A stretch of DNA of 64,000 nt from Deltaproteobacteria bacterium (GCA_016219015.1 JACRCL010000026.1:21318-85317); one strand, 5' to 3'. Positions 1 to 8,050 are shown, counted from the first letter of the stretch. Numbers and translations are program-made. The notes: generated by a model not told the origin, from the sequence alone.

Positions 1-1224
1 CAGCTCGCCGGTGTGCCCTACCATGTCCCCGTTCGCGAAGTTCATGAGCATGAAGGAGTATCTGTCCTCTTTTAATTTCTCGACTGCGGCCCCTGCTATC
101 TCAAAGGCCCTCATCTCCGGCTTCTTGTCGTACGTGGCCACGTCCTTGACCGACGGTATGAGGAGCCTCTCCTCGCCGGGCAGCGGGGCCTCTTTCCCGC
201 CGTTGAAAAAAAACGTCACGTGCGCGTACTTCTCGGTTTCGCTCACCCTGAACTGCCTTATCCCGTTTACGCTCAGCACCGTGCCGAGCAAGTTCTTAAG
301 CTCTTGCGGCTTGAATATCACGGGCAGGTTTAGCTTCTGGTCGTACTCGGTCATGCAGACCAACCGCACCAGCCTTGGGCGCGCGGCCCTTTCAAAACCG
401 GTGAAGTCATCCTTCACGAAGGCGCCCGTTATCTCCCGCGCCCTGTCAGCCCTGAAGTTGAAGAATATGACCGCGTCGTTGTCGGAGATTAACGGGGCCG
501 GTTTACCCGGATTTTTTATGACCGTCGGCTGGACGAACTCGTCGGTCTCGCCCCTTGCGTACGCGTCTTTTATCGCCTGGACAGGGTCTTTCGCTTCTAT
601 CCCAACGCCTTTCGTCATGGCGTCGTAAGCCCTCTTGACCCTATCCCACCTGTTGTCCCGGTCCATTGCGTAGTAACGGCCCGATACGGTAGCCACCTCG
701 CCAAGACCGATCCCGGAAATGTATTTTACGAGATATTCCATGTAGCCGGCACCGCTTGACGGAGGGGTGTCCCTGCCGTCGAGGAAGGCGTGGATGTATA
801 CCTTCTTGAGCCCCTTTGCCTTTGCCGCGTCGAGGAGCGCGAAGAGGTGCGTTATGTGGCTGTGCACACCGCCGTCGGATAGAAGGCCCATCAGGTGGAG
901 CGCCGAGCCCTTGTCCCCCAGGTACGCGAACAGCTCGTCGAGCATAGGGTTTTTGAGGAACTCGCCATCCTTTACGGCTTTTGTGATCCTCGTAAGCTCC
1001 TGGTAAATGACCCTGCCCGCGCCCATGGTCAGGTGGCCGACCTCGGAGTTGCCCATCTGCCCCTCGGGAAGCCCGACCGACAGGCCGGAGGTGTCTATGG
1101 CCGCCGAGGGGTACTCCCTTGAAAGCCTCGACAGGTTCGGCGTGGAGGCAAGCGCGGTCGCGTTGCCGCCGTCGCCGGGGTTTATGCCCCAGCCGTCCAT
1201 TATTATCAGGCAGACGCGCTTAAT
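1..1224 (-). CDS. gpmI: 2,3-bisphosphoglycerate-independent phosphoglycerate mutase (C-terminus cut by window edge)
   Basis: Cytosolic glycolytic enzyme interconverting 3- and 2-phosphoglycerate. The track lists only antisense shadows; reading the minus strand gives an N-terminal LIIMDGWGINPGDGGNA block (metal-binding Asp), then MGNSEVGH with the catalytic Ser, GGVHSH, HAFLDGRDTPP, GRYYAMDRDNRW and, at the left edge, NFANGDMVGHTGEL. All are diagnostic of the family. The last part of the protein lies outside the window. No ATG, GTG or TTG lies between the upstream in-frame TAA and the essential DGWG strand. The best start is ATT at 1224, six bases after GGAG, giving (M)KRVCLIIMDGWG. It follows lapAB and a repeat element in a nadD-rsfS-rlmH-lapAB-gpmI cluster. 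Identity is sure; the start codon is an inference. Confidence 0.93.
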   Translation of the reverse strand, partial: MKRVCLIIMDGWGINPGDGGNATALASTPNLSRLSREYPSAAIDTSGLSVGLPEGQMGNSEVGHLTMGAGRVIYQELTRITKAVKDGEFLKNPMLDELFAYLGDKGSALHLMGLLSDGGVHSHITHLFALLDAAKAKGLKKVYIHAFLDGRDTPPSSGAGYMEYLVKYISGIGLGEVATVSGRYYAMDRDNRWDRVKRAYDAMTKGVGIEAKDPVQAIKDAYARGETDEFVQPTVIKNPGKPAPLISDNDAVIFFNFRADRAREITGAFVKDDFTGFERAARPRLVRLVCMTEYDQKLNLPVIFKPQELKNLLGTVLSVNGIRQFRVSETEKYAHVTFFFNGGKEAPLPGEERLLIPSVKDVATYDKKPEMRAFEIAGAAVEKLKEDRYSFMLMNFANGDMVGHTGEL

Positions 1225-1273
1225 ATCGATCTCCGTTTATTTTATCTACAGTTTGCGGAATTAAAAATCTCTT

Positions 1274-1398
1274 AGGCTGTCCAAAAAGCTCCAGATGCGA
1301 GGCGGCAAGGAGCGAGGAATGAGACGTACTCTTCTCGTACGTCGCAATGACGAGCGACAAAGACAACAAAGCAGATGGACTTTTTGGGCAGCCTGCTA
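1274..1398 (-). repeat. REP/MITE-like imperfect palindrome between lapAB and gpmI
   Basis: A 125-bp element with imperfect terminal inverted repeats: AGGCTGTCCAAAAAG at one end and CTTTTTGGGCAGCCT at the other. It has an internal palindrome around GACGTAC...GTACGTC. Its minus-strand first bases, TAGCAGGCTGCCC, supply the stop codon of lapAB. The same TAGCAGGCTG motif forms the short hairpin after rlmH. The gpmI start lies 50 bp beyond it. Confidence 0.75.
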
Positions 1399-2721
1399 AT
1401 TTTTCCCGGAACTTGAAAGAGAGCTGCTCATGGCGAGCGTATTCCACTCGCCGCATGACGGGCACCTGGCGGTCCAGGACCTGGAGTCGTGGCCGCAGTT
1501 GGAGCAGATAAAGGGCGGGTAGAACTCCCTGTCGAGGCCCAGAGCCTTCTGGAAGAGGTGGGCGGCCTTGTTGCCCTGCTTGCGCCGTAGATATGCCTCG
1601 CCGAGCAGTATCTGCGGGTAGAACGTGTCCTCCCCTTCGAGGTGGAGCCTCTCGAGCTCCTCTATGGCATTATCGACCATCTCGAGCCTCAGGTAAAGCC
1701 TCGACAGAAGGAGCCTCAGGTTAGTGTCGTTCGGGTGCGAGATTATCTCCCTTTTGTACCTCTCCAGTATCTCGTCGGGCGCGGACTCCTTTATGAAGGC
1801 GTCCTCTATCCTGAGCATCAACGGCTCGGAGTTAGGGTACCTGTAGTGCGCCTTGTCCCATACCTTTATGGCGTTGGAGACATTGCCCTGCCTGCAGAGT
1901 ATGTCGCCGAGGAGCATGTGCGCGGGCATGAAGGAGTCGTCGTTCTTCAATACGTCCTTTACCCTCGCCACGGCCTCGGAGAGGTTGCCCTCGCCGGCGT
2001 GCTGCGTGGCGGATTCGTAAAGCAGCCCCGTAAGGAGGCGCTTTTCCTTCCTCTTGAGCCCGTCGTCCCTCTCGCAGTCGGCAATGGATTTCTGCAGGCT
2101 CGCGGCCTCGGCCCACATGGATTTCCCGACCCTGTAGTCACGCAGCCTCTTGAGGGCGTATATGTTCTTAGGGTCGTGCTTGAGGACCTCTTCATAGGCC
2201 TTCGCGGCCCTGAACTCGTCGCCCGACTCGGCCGCGCACTTGGCCGTGGCTATAAGTATGCCGATGGAGTTCGGGTTATTGAGGAGCCCGGTCTCCAGCA
2301 CCTTCAACGCCTCCTTGGGCCTGTTCTCCCTTACATAGGTCTCGGACAGGCTTAAGGTCATGCCGGTATCGGCGGGCTTTGACATCAGGGCCTTTTCCAT
2401 CAGCTCCCTCGCCCCGGCGGTGTCGCCTTTGACGAGCAGCTCGGAGCCTTTCCTGAAGCTCTCCTCGGCCTGCGCCAGGAGCTTCCTTTCCCTCTTGGCC
2501 CTCATCTCCCTTATGGCCCTCTTCGCGTCCACAAGGAGCGAGTTGAATACCGCGAGCACCGCCCCGGCGAAGAAGCCGATGAACACGAGGAGGGTGACCG
2601 GCAGCTCGTAGGTGCGCTCTTTCGTGACCACGAAAGTAACGACCGTGGGGTTCTGGCTGTGGAGATAGAAGAACGCGCTCAGGATTATGATTACGACTAC
2701 GAGGAGGATTTTTGTGTACAT
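1396..2721 (-). CDS. LapA-LapB fusion: membrane-anchored TPR protein with C-terminal rubredoxin-like zinc ribbon
   Basis: A 441-residue protein. Residues 1-65 hold two membrane segments around a SQNPTVVTFVVT stretch, the layout of the LapA domain (DUF1049). A basic linker follows, then many TPR helices (about 85-395), and a C-terminal zinc ribbon ICSNCGHDSRSWTARCPSCGEW. TPR array plus rubredoxin-like tail is the LapB (YciM) architecture. In E. coli LapB adjusts LPS synthesis by controlling LpxC turnover, and lapA and lapB are separate adjacent genes; here both parts are in one polypeptide. Its role in LPS balance is inferred from the family. It lies directly after rlmH and before gpmI. Its stop codon is contributed by the repeat that follows. 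Confidence 0.82.
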   Translation of the reverse strand: MYTKILLVVVIIILSAFFYLHSQNPTVVTFVVTKERTYELPVTLLVFIGFFAGAVLAVFNSLLVDAKRAIREMRAKRERKLLAQAEESFRKGSELLVKGDTAGARELMEKALMSKPADTGMTLSLSETYVRENRPKEALKVLETGLLNNPNSIGILIATAKCAAESGDEFRAAKAYEEVLKHDPKNIYALKRLRDYRVGKSMWAEAASLQKSIADCERDDGLKRKEKRLLTGLLYESATQHAGEGNLSEAVARVKDVLKNDDSFMPAHMLLGDILCRQGNVSNAIKVWDKAHYRYPNSEPLMLRIEDAFIKESAPDEILERYKREIISHPNDTNLRLLLSRLYLRLEMVDNAIEELERLHLEGEDTFYPQILLGEAYLRRKQGNKAAHLFQKALGLDREFYPPFICSNCGHDSRSWTARCPSCGEWNTLAMSSSLSSSGKN

Positions 2722-2752
2722 GGTCTAAACCAGATTTTCCGGTTGTTTTTTT

Positions 2753-2774
2753 AGCAGGCTGCGAGCAGCCTGCT
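2753..2774 (-). repeat. Short perfect REP hairpin at the rlmH stop codon
   Basis: AGCAGGCTGC-ga-GCAGCCTGCT, a perfect 10-bp stem with a 2-base loop. On the minus strand it begins with TAGCAGG, so the rlmH stop codon is its first base triplet. The flanking run on the minus strand is A-rich, not T-rich, so it is not a classical terminator. The same core ends the repeat after lapAB. Confidence 0.75.
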
Positions 2775-3249
2775 AATGTGAATACGGCTCTCCCCTTGAT
2801 ATAGTAAAAGCCCTGTATACCTGCTCGGAAAGGGTGACCCTCGCAAGGTCGTGGGGGAGCGTCATCTTAGACAACGACAGGAGCGCGTCCGCCCTTTTTA
2901 TCACGTCCTTATGGAGGCCGAAAGGCCCGCCTACCACGAAAGAGAGCCCCTTTTTACCGCTCGCGCCCTGGAGAAGGCTCTCGATGAAGCCCGCGAACCC
3001 GGCGGAGGTGAACTCCTTGCCGTTCTCGGAAAGCGCTATCATGAAATCCGAGCCCTTTACCTTTTTAAGTATCCTCTCCCCTTCCTTCTTTATCACATCC
3101 GCCCTGGGCATCTTCGCCGGGGAAGGCTCCTCTTTTATCTCTACGGCCTCTACGGGGGAGTACCTTTTTATTCTTTTGAGGTAGCCGCCGGCCGCGTCCC
3201 TCATGCAGGGGTCCTTTATTGCGCCGACGGAGATAAAGGTTATCTTCAA
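2773..3249 (-). CDS. rlmH: 23S rRNA pseudouridine-1915 N3-methyltransferase
   Basis: 158 residues, the usual RlmH length. SPOUT-fold methyltransferase that modifies pseudouridine 1915 in helix 69 of 23S rRNA in 70S ribosomes. Visible family blocks: MKITFISVGAIKDP at the start, FVVGGPFGL as the knotted SAM-binding loop, and LSLSKMTLPHDLARVTLSEQVYRA near the end, closing with GEPYSH instead of the common GEPYH. The start is TTG, five bases inside the gap after rsfS. Neighbouring rsfS is also a ribosome factor, so the cluster has a translation theme. Confidence 0.95.
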   Translation of the reverse strand: MKITFISVGAIKDPCMRDAAGGYLKRIKRYSPVEAVEIKEEPSPAKMPRADVIKKEGERILKKVKGSDFMIALSENGKEFTSAGFAGFIESLLQGASGKKGLSFVVGGPFGLHKDVIKRADALLSLSKMTLPHDLARVTLSEQVYRAFTISRGEPYSH

Positions 3250-3253
3250 TGAG

Positions 3254-3631
3254 TTAGGCTTTGGGTTTCTTCGGGGCGGGCTTTGCCCTGTCTTTCACCT
3301 CGGTGGCGGTTGCCTCGGCCCAGAGCCCCTCAAGGTTGTAGAAGACCCTTACGGGCTCGAGGAATATGTGCGCTACCACGTCGTTGTAATCCATAAGCGC
3401 CCAACGCCCCTCTGTCCTTCCTTCGGAGCCGAGGGCGCGCAGGCCCTGTTTTCTAAACCCTTCCTCTATCGCGTCCGCTATGGCCTGCACCTGCCTTTCG
3501 GAGTCCGCGCTGCAGATAAGGAGATAATCGGATACCGAGGAGAGTTTTTTGATGTTGAGGATTATTACCTTCTCGGCCTGCTTCTCAAGGGCAAAACGCG
3601 CTATCTCTAATGCCTTTTTCCGGGAGTCCAG
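3254..3631 (-). CDS. rsfS: Ribosomal silencing factor RsfS (Iojap family)
   Basis: RsfS binds uL14 and blocks subunit joining in starved cells. The track starts at an internal GTG (3490) and misses about 47 residues. The open frame upstream reads DSRKKALEIARFALEKQAEKVIILNIKKLSSVSDYLLICSADSERQVQAIADAIEEG, the conserved Iojap N-terminus. The body continues with GRWALMDYNDVVAHIFLEPVRVFYNLEGLW. Between the in-frame TAG at 3655 and that GTG there is no ATG, GTG or TTG. CTG at 3631, ten bases after AGGAG, gives a normal 125-residue protein and is my choice. A lysine/proline-rich tail follows the domain. It sits between nadD and rlmH, the classic order. Confidence 0.88.
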   Translation of the reverse strand: MDSRKKALEIARFALEKQAEKVIILNIKKLSSVSDYLLICSADSERQVQAIADAIEEGFRKQGLRALGSEGRTEGRWALMDYNDVVAHIFLEPVRVFYNLEGLWAEATATEVKDRAKPAPKKPKA

Positions 3632-3667
3632 TTTTCGTATTCTCCTGTTGGTCTATTTTTTGCGCCG

Positions 3668-4306
3668 TTACCTGTAAAAGCCGCGCTTTTGGATGTACTC
3701 TATTACGCCGTCCGGCAGAAGGTATCTTGTGGAGCCGCCCTCCTTGACCCTCCTCCGTATCTCGGAAGAGGATATGTCCAGGAGGGTCGTGGACAGGTAA
3801 GTAAGAGAATTCCCGTAGGAATTCATGAACGAACCCGTACCGGAATCATACCAGAACTTTCTTGCCAATTCAACAGGAAGCGCCTCGCCCGGCTTTTTTA
3901 TCGGGTACCCCGGCCTCTCGACCACCACGAGGTCAGTTGATTTGAAAAGCTCCTCGTATTCGCACCAGGTCGTTATGGCGTTAAAGGAGTCGTTGCCGAG
4001 CACAAGGTGTATCCCCAGCCCCTTGTCCCTTTCCTTAAGCTCCCTTACGGTATCTATGGTATAAGATTGGCCGCCCCTTTTTATCTCGATGTCGGAGACC
4101 TCGAAATTCGGGTTGTCCCTGATGGCTATCTTGATCATCTCAAGGCGCGCCTCCGGGGAGATAGGCTCCTCTTCCTTCAAGGGGGTTATGAAGGTCGGGA
4201 TGAAAATGGCCTTGTCGAGCTTCAAGGCCTCCCTCACCTCTTCGGCTATCCTCAAGTGGCCGTAGTGTATGGGGTTGAATGTGCCGCCGAGAAGAGCTAC
4301 GCGCAT
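3668..4306 (-). CDS. nadD: Nicotinate-nucleotide adenylyltransferase
   Basis: 212 residues. Transfers AMP from ATP to nicotinate mononucleotide, giving deamido-NAD in NAD synthesis. The nucleotidyltransferase signature GGTFNPIHYGHL is at residues 7-18. The PTFITPLK loop and LVLGNDSF follow, and ISSSEIRRR with DGVIEYI lies near the C-terminus; all are standard NadD blocks. First gene of the minus-strand cluster, 37 bp before rsfS. It is divergent from rarA, so promoters for both should lie in 4307-4448. Confidence 0.96.
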   Translation of the reverse strand: MRVALLGGTFNPIHYGHLRIAEEVREALKLDKAIFIPTFITPLKEEEPISPEARLEMIKIAIRDNPNFEVSDIEIKRGGQSYTIDTVRELKERDKGLGIHLVLGNDSFNAITTWCEYEELFKSTDLVVVERPGYPIKKPGEALPVELARKFWYDSGTGSFMNSYGNSLTYLSTTLLDISSSEIRRRVKEGGSTRYLLPDGVIEYIQKRGFYR

Positions 4307-4448
4307 GAACGCCTTTCGGAAAAAATCTTTTTTATTCCGTGGATATGCTAACTGATTAGGGTTGGGGTGTCAATCGTTTTTGGGCCTTTTTTCAAGGTTC
4401 TCACCCGCTTCCTTGCTATTCCATGCCCTCGTATAGTAGAATTTCATC

Positions 4449-5759
4449 ATGGAGCTTTTTGAAAGGGATAAACCTGACCTGACGCCTTCCTCGCCGCTCG
4501 CGGGCAGACTGAGGCCAAAAACCATAGATGAGTTCGTGGGGCAGGAGCACCTCGTCGGCCCGGGCAAGTTCCTCGACCGGGTCATAAAAAAGGGCGAGCT
4601 GCCCTCCCTCATACTCTGGGGGCCTCCGGGCACCGGAAAGACGACCCTTGCCCGGATAATCGCCGAGGCCTCGAAGGCCGAGTTCGTGGAGTTCTCGGCC
4701 GTGCTCTCCGGGGTAAAGGAGATAAGGGAGGTCGTAAAGGCCGCCAAAGACAACCTGAAGCACGGGAAGAAGACCGTCCTTTTCGTGGACGAGATACACA
4801 GGTTCAACAAGGCCCAGCAGGACGCATTTCTCCATAGCGTTGAAGACGGTACCATCACTCTTATCGGCGCCACCACCGAGAACCCCTCCTTCGAGGTGAA
4901 CGCCCCGCTCCTTTCGCGTTGCAAGGTCCTCGTGCTCGAAGCGCTCTCAATGGAATCGATAAAAAAGATACTCGGCCGCGCCATCTCGGATAAACATCAC
5001 GGGCTCGGACAGTACGCCTCCAAAATAGACGAGGGCGTGCTCGACTTCATGGCAGACAGCTCCGAGGGCGACGCGAGGACGGCGCTGAACTGCGTCGAGA
5101 CCGCTTACATGATAACCGAGCCTGATTCAAAAGGCGTAAGGCATATCACGATGGATATCGCCGTGGAGGCGATGCAGAGAAAGGCCCTGCTTTACGACAA
5201 GTCCGGCGAGGAGCATTACAACGTCATCTCGGCCTTCATAAAATCGATGAGGGGGAGCGACCCTGACGCGGCGCTTTACTGGCTCGCCAGGATGATAGAG
5301 GCCGGGGAGGACCCGCTCTTCATAGCGCGCAGGATGGTCATATTCGCCTCGGAGGATGTCGGCAACGCCGACCCGAGGGCCGCAAGCGTAGCGATAGCCG
5401 TAAAAGACGCGGTGGATTTCATAGGCATGCCCGAGGGCTGGATACCCCTTGCCCAGGGGGTCACATACCTCGCCTCGGCCCCGAAGAGCAACGCCTCGTA
5501 CATGGCCTATCTGGAGGCGCTCGAGGATGTAAGGAGGGACGGGGCCCTGCCTGTGCCTTTGCACATAAGGAACGCGCCCACGGGCCTTATGAAAGGCCTC
5601 GGCTACGGGAAGGGCTACAAGTACCCGCACAGCTTCAAGGGCGCGGTCGTAGAGCAGCAATACCTGCCGGATAAGCTCAAGGGGAAAAGGTACTATAAGC
5701 CCTCTGACAGGGGGTATGAGAAGGAAATAGCAGAGAGGCTTAAAAAAACGCTCAAGTAG
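4449..5759 (+). CDS. rarA: Replication-associated recombination protein A (MgsA/RarA AAA+ ATPase)
   Basis: 436 residues, full length. AAA+ ATPase related to clamp loaders that acts at stalled forks and interacts with SSB. Visible: RLRPKTIDEFVGQEHLVGPG, Walker A GPPGTGKTT (about residues 58-66), Walker B LFVDEIHRFNKAQQDAFL, sensor 1 IGATTENPSFEVNAPLLSRC, and the C-terminal tetramerisation part with SMRGSDPDAALYWLARM and EDVGNADPRA. The end, YPHSFKGAVVEQQYLPD, matches the family. It is the only gene of its transcript that can be seen and is divergent from nadD. Confidence 0.95.
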   Translation: MELFERDKPDLTPSSPLAGRLRPKTIDEFVGQEHLVGPGKFLDRVIKKGELPSLILWGPPGTGKTTLARIIAEASKAEFVEFSAVLSGVKEIREVVKAAKDNLKHGKKTVLFVDEIHRFNKAQQDAFLHSVEDGTITLIGATTENPSFEVNAPLLSRCKVLVLEALSMESIKKILGRAISDKHHGLGQYASKIDEGVLDFMADSSEGDARTALNCVETAYMITEPDSKGVRHITMDIAVEAMQRKALLYDKSGEEHYNVISAFIKSMRGSDPDAALYWLARMIEAGEDPLFIARRMVIFASEDVGNADPRAASVAIAVKDAVDFIGMPEGWIPLAQGVTYLASAPKSNASYMAYLEALEDVRRDGALPVPLHIRNAPTGLMKGLGYGKGYKYPHSFKGAVVEQQYLPDKLKGKRYYKPSDRGYEKEIAERLKKTLK

Positions 5760-6080
5760 TTTCAGTTTCCGCCGAAATAAGAGAAAGGAGGGGTTTTACA
5801 AGGTAAAACGCCCGTTTTACCCGGCAAGGCCCATCAAGACCGCACCGACCATTTTTTCATCCCGCTGCCTTTCAGTACTTGTTTTTCCAATTCAAAATTC
5901 GTTCCAGAGCGCAAGAGGATATTATCAGGTTGCGGAAAAAAGCAACCTGGATTGCCAAATTGCGAGATGCAATCTTAGCAATTTGAGAGACTTGCACGGA
6001 TTCATTACGGGCAAGTCTTGGCTGAAAAGATCCGATTCTCCAATAATCGCCGTTTACGCGGCCCAAAAAAGGAGATGGGT
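5760..6080 (+). other. Non-coding gap with four hairpins upstream of the first ACT gene
   Basis: No convincing gene. One hairpin, GGTAAAACG-cc-CGTTTTACC (5802-5821), stands near the rarA end. Three more follow in series: CAGGTTGC/GCAACCTG (5926-5949), AAATTGC/GCAATTT (5957-5984) and AGACTTGC/GCAAGTCT (5988-6018). The ACT gene starts 62 bases after the last one. They may be a structured 5' leader or just repeats; I do not recognise a known riboswitch. Confidence 0.5.
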
Positions 6081-6590
6081 ATGAAGAAATACGCGCTTAC
6101 CGCTTTAGGCCCTTACAGGCCGGGCAATATAGTCCTCCTTTCAAAGGTCCTCTACGAGAACAGGTGCGCGATAGGGGATTTGAACATGGGGGTGCTTGAG
6201 AACGTATTCGCGGTAAGCCTGGTCTTCCTTGCCCCTGAAGACAAAAATTATCTTAAGAATATCAAGGAATTCGGCAGGTCATCGGGGTTGAAGTTATCCC
6301 TGAAGGAGGTCACCGGGAAATTTCCCGCGTGCAAGCCCGCCAATTATATAGTGACCGTCGCCGGCCCCAACAGGGCGGGGCTCGTCTACAGGGTCGCGTC
6401 CGGTTTGATAAAGACCGGCATGGATATAGTCGAGCTTGAGACAAAGCGGATCGAAGGCGGGGAAAGGGAGCTTTACATAATGGTATTCGAGGTCTACTCT
6501 CCCGTGTCCATAGGCAAGGCCAGGGAAAGGCTCGTCTTGATCGGCAAAAAGGCCGGCGTAAAGATCGAAATAAGCCCTGTCGAGATTTAG
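6081..6590 (+). CDS. Double ACT-domain protein, GcvR-like (copy 1)
   Basis: 169 residues made of two ACT domains. The first is MKKYALTALGPYRPGNIVLLSKVLYENRCAIGDLNM and the second is NYIVTVAGPNRAGLVYRVASGLIKTGMDIVELETK. The layout matches GcvR-type proteins, which in enterobacteria restrain GcvA and may sense glycine. The track starts at 6018, but AAGGAG ends at 6074, so ATG 6081 with a six-base spacer is the better start. It is a clear paralogue of the gene at 6949. In domain 1, the usual DRPGI is PYRPGN and the sequence has drifted more than in copy 2. Ligand and target are unknown. Confidence 0.85.
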   Translation: MKKYALTALGPYRPGNIVLLSKVLYENRCAIGDLNMGVLENVFAVSLVFLAPEDKNYLKNIKEFGRSSGLKLSLKEVTGKFPACKPANYIVTVAGPNRAGLVYRVASGLIKTGMDIVELETKRIEGGERELYIMVFEVYSPVSIGKARERLVLIGKKAGVKIEISPVEI

Positions 6591-6617
6591 AGTGGCCGCT
6601 GAAAGACTATCTTAGCC

Positions 6618-6732
6618 TGTCATTCTGAACGTGTGAGCCGAAGCCCTGAGCGAAGTGAAGGGGAAGAATCTCGGAGCTAATGGAACCAACAAATACGGGA
6701 TTCTTCGTCGCCTTCGGCTCCTCAGAATGACA
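6618..6732. repeat. Intergenic repeat with TGTCATTCTGA terminal inverted repeats
   Basis: Starts TGTCATTCTGA and ends TCAGAATGACA, a perfect 11-bp terminal inverted repeat. Inside are GCCGAAG and CTTCGGC, and two inverted AGAATC/GATTCT blocks. It belongs to the common class of short palindromic intergenic repeats that carry GAAGAATCTC and GATTCTTCG cores. No coding content. Confidence 0.7.
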
Positions 6733-6787
6733 ACTTTGTGTACTTTTAAGCCCTTTTTGACTTGAGGGGTTTTTTATGATTAGATTT

Positions 6788-6930
6788 AGGATGCATCAAA
6801 AATTAGGAATTTTTTCTGAAGTCAAGGAAGGGCGGAAATAAAAAGCGCAGCATATATGTTAATATGTGAGCATGTTTATTTTCGGCCTGACGCAGAGGTC
6901 AGGAAAAAGAACAATTTTTAGAGGCAGCCT
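6788..6930 (+). repeat. MITE-like imperfect palindrome, copy 1 (directly 5' of the second ACT gene)
   Basis: 143 bp. Begins AGGATGCATCAAAAATTAGG and ends CAATTTTTAGAGGCAGCCT, so the ends pair as imperfect inverted repeats. It contains the hairpin CCTGACgcagagGTCAGG. An inverted-orientation copy lies at 16226-16357. Both copies match almost base for base in the arms and differ only in the central loop. The gene-proximal end lies eight bases before the Shine-Dalgarno of the gene at 6949. Confidence 0.85.
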
Positions 6931-6948
6931 TTCCGCTCAGGAGGCATG

Positions 6949-7485
6949 ATGAGGAGATACGCGCTTACGGCCATAGGCCGCGACAGGCCCGGGATAGTGG
7001 CCGCGGTCACGAAGGCGCTCTACGAGCACGACTGCAATATCGAGGACTCGTCGATGACCATACTCGAAGACGAGTTCGCGATGATCCTCATCATGTCCAT
7101 GTCCGGGGCAGAAAGCCCGGACGCCCTCCTGAGGGAAATTAAAAAGACCGAAAAGGAGATGGGGCTCACCATCCACCTGAAGGAGATAGATAAAGAACCG
7201 GCTCCAAGGGGCGGGCAGAGCAATTACATAATAACGCTCCACGGGGGTGACAGGGCCGGGATAGTCTACAGGACGGCCTCGCTCCTCTCCAAGCTCGGCG
7301 TGAACATAACGGACCTCGAGACCACGGTCACCGGCGGGGCGGACAAGGTCTACATAATGGTGATAGAGGTCTTTGTGCCGGATTCCGTTGACGTGAAAGA
7401 GCTGGAAAAAGAGTTCAAATCCCTCGGAGAAACGCTCGGCGTGACCATAAAGATAAAGCCGCTTGAGTTCTACGAACCCCTCTAA
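6949..7485 (+). CDS. Double ACT-domain protein, GcvR-like (copy 2)
   Basis: 178 residues with two ACT domains: RRYALTAIGRDRPGIVAAVTKALYEHDCNIEDSSMTIL and NYIITLHGGDRAGIVYRTASLLSKLGVNITDLETTV. Both keep the D-R-x-G-I ligand-loop pattern expected of amino-acid-sensing ACT folds, unlike copy 1. AGGAGG (6939-6944) lies one base before ATG 6946 and four bases before ATG 6949, so I prefer 6949. It is 17 bp from def. The repeat just upstream must lie in its leader or promoter. Regulatory or sensor role is inferred from the family. Confidence 0.88.
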   Translation: MRRYALTAIGRDRPGIVAAVTKALYEHDCNIEDSSMTILEDEFAMILIMSMSGAESPDALLREIKKTEKEMGLTIHLKEIDKEPAPRGGQSNYIITLHGGDRAGIVYRTASLLSKLGVNITDLETTVTGGADKVYIMVIEVFVPDSVDVKELEKEFKSLGETLGVTIKIKPLEFYEPL

Positions 7486-7502
7486 AGAACACCTTTCCGA
7501 AA

Positions 7503-7988
7503 ATGCCGATCCTGGAAATCCTTAAGTACCCCGACCCGATGCTCAAAACGGTTTCAGAAAAGATTACTGAAATCGACGGCCCCCTCATATCTTTCGTCAA
7601 CGATTTGGTAGAGACGATGAAGGCGTCGCCGGGGGTCGGCCTTGCCGCCCCGCAGGCCGGAAGGCCGGTGAGGGTCATCGCCATCGACGTCACACCAAAA
7701 AACCCGGGCGCGGGCCTGATCGTGCTTATAAACCCGGAGATAGTCTCGGCGAGCGGCGGCAAGGTCGCCAGGGAGGGATGCCTCTCGGTGCCCGAATATA
7801 CCGCGAACATAAAAAGGGCCGCCGATGTAGTCGTAAAAGGCGTAAACATTGACGGCAAAGAGCTGGAGATAAGCTCAACCGGGCTCGAAGCGGTAGCCCT
7901 CCAGCACGAGATAGACCACCTCGACGGGATACTCTTTATTGACAGGATCGCCAACATGAAAAGGGACCTTTTCAAGAGGAGGACATAA
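7503..7988 (+). CDS. def: Peptide deformylase
   Basis: 161 residues, standard length. Iron/zinc hydrolase removing the N-formyl group from nascent proteins. All three motifs are present: GVGLAAPQ (about 45-52), EGCLSVP with the metal Cys (about 97-103) and QHEIDHLDG with the two metal His and catalytic Glu (about 138-146). It follows the ACT gene by 17 bp and probably shares its transcript. Confidence 0.97.
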   Translation: MPILEILKYPDPMLKTVSEKITEIDGPLISFVNDLVETMKASPGVGLAAPQAGRPVRVIAIDVTPKNPGAGLIVLINPEIVSASGGKVAREGCLSVPEYTANIKRAADVVVKGVNIDGKELEISSTGLEAVALQHEIDHLDGILFIDRIANMKRDLFKRRT

Positions 7989-8017
7989 GAACGCGATAAA
8001 TGTCTTTATACTTCGTT

Positions 8018-8050
8018 GAACACGCACAGCGAGCGCTTCCCCGCTGCTTG
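8018..8050 (+). repeat. Fragment of the GAACACGCACAGCGAGCGC palindromic repeat
   Basis: GAACACGCACAGCGAGCGCTTCCCCGCTGCTTG matches the start of the element at 35475 except for one missing A. The rest of the element is absent, and the BirA-like operator overlaps its last bases. It looks like a truncated copy. Confidence 0.65.

Noticed and set aside
11-628. Plus-strand 205-residue open frame at the left edge
   Set aside because: Shadow of gpmI, whose minus frame carries family motifs to the window edge.
5872-6066. Minus-strand 64-residue ORF between rarA and the ACT gene
   Set aside because: No ribosome site, no recognisable family, and it crosses the hairpin series.
8021-8031. CACGCACAGCG resembling the start of a cyclic-di-GMP (GEMM) riboswitch
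   Set aside because: It is part of a palindromic repeat also found at 35475; the rest of the riboswitch fold is absent.
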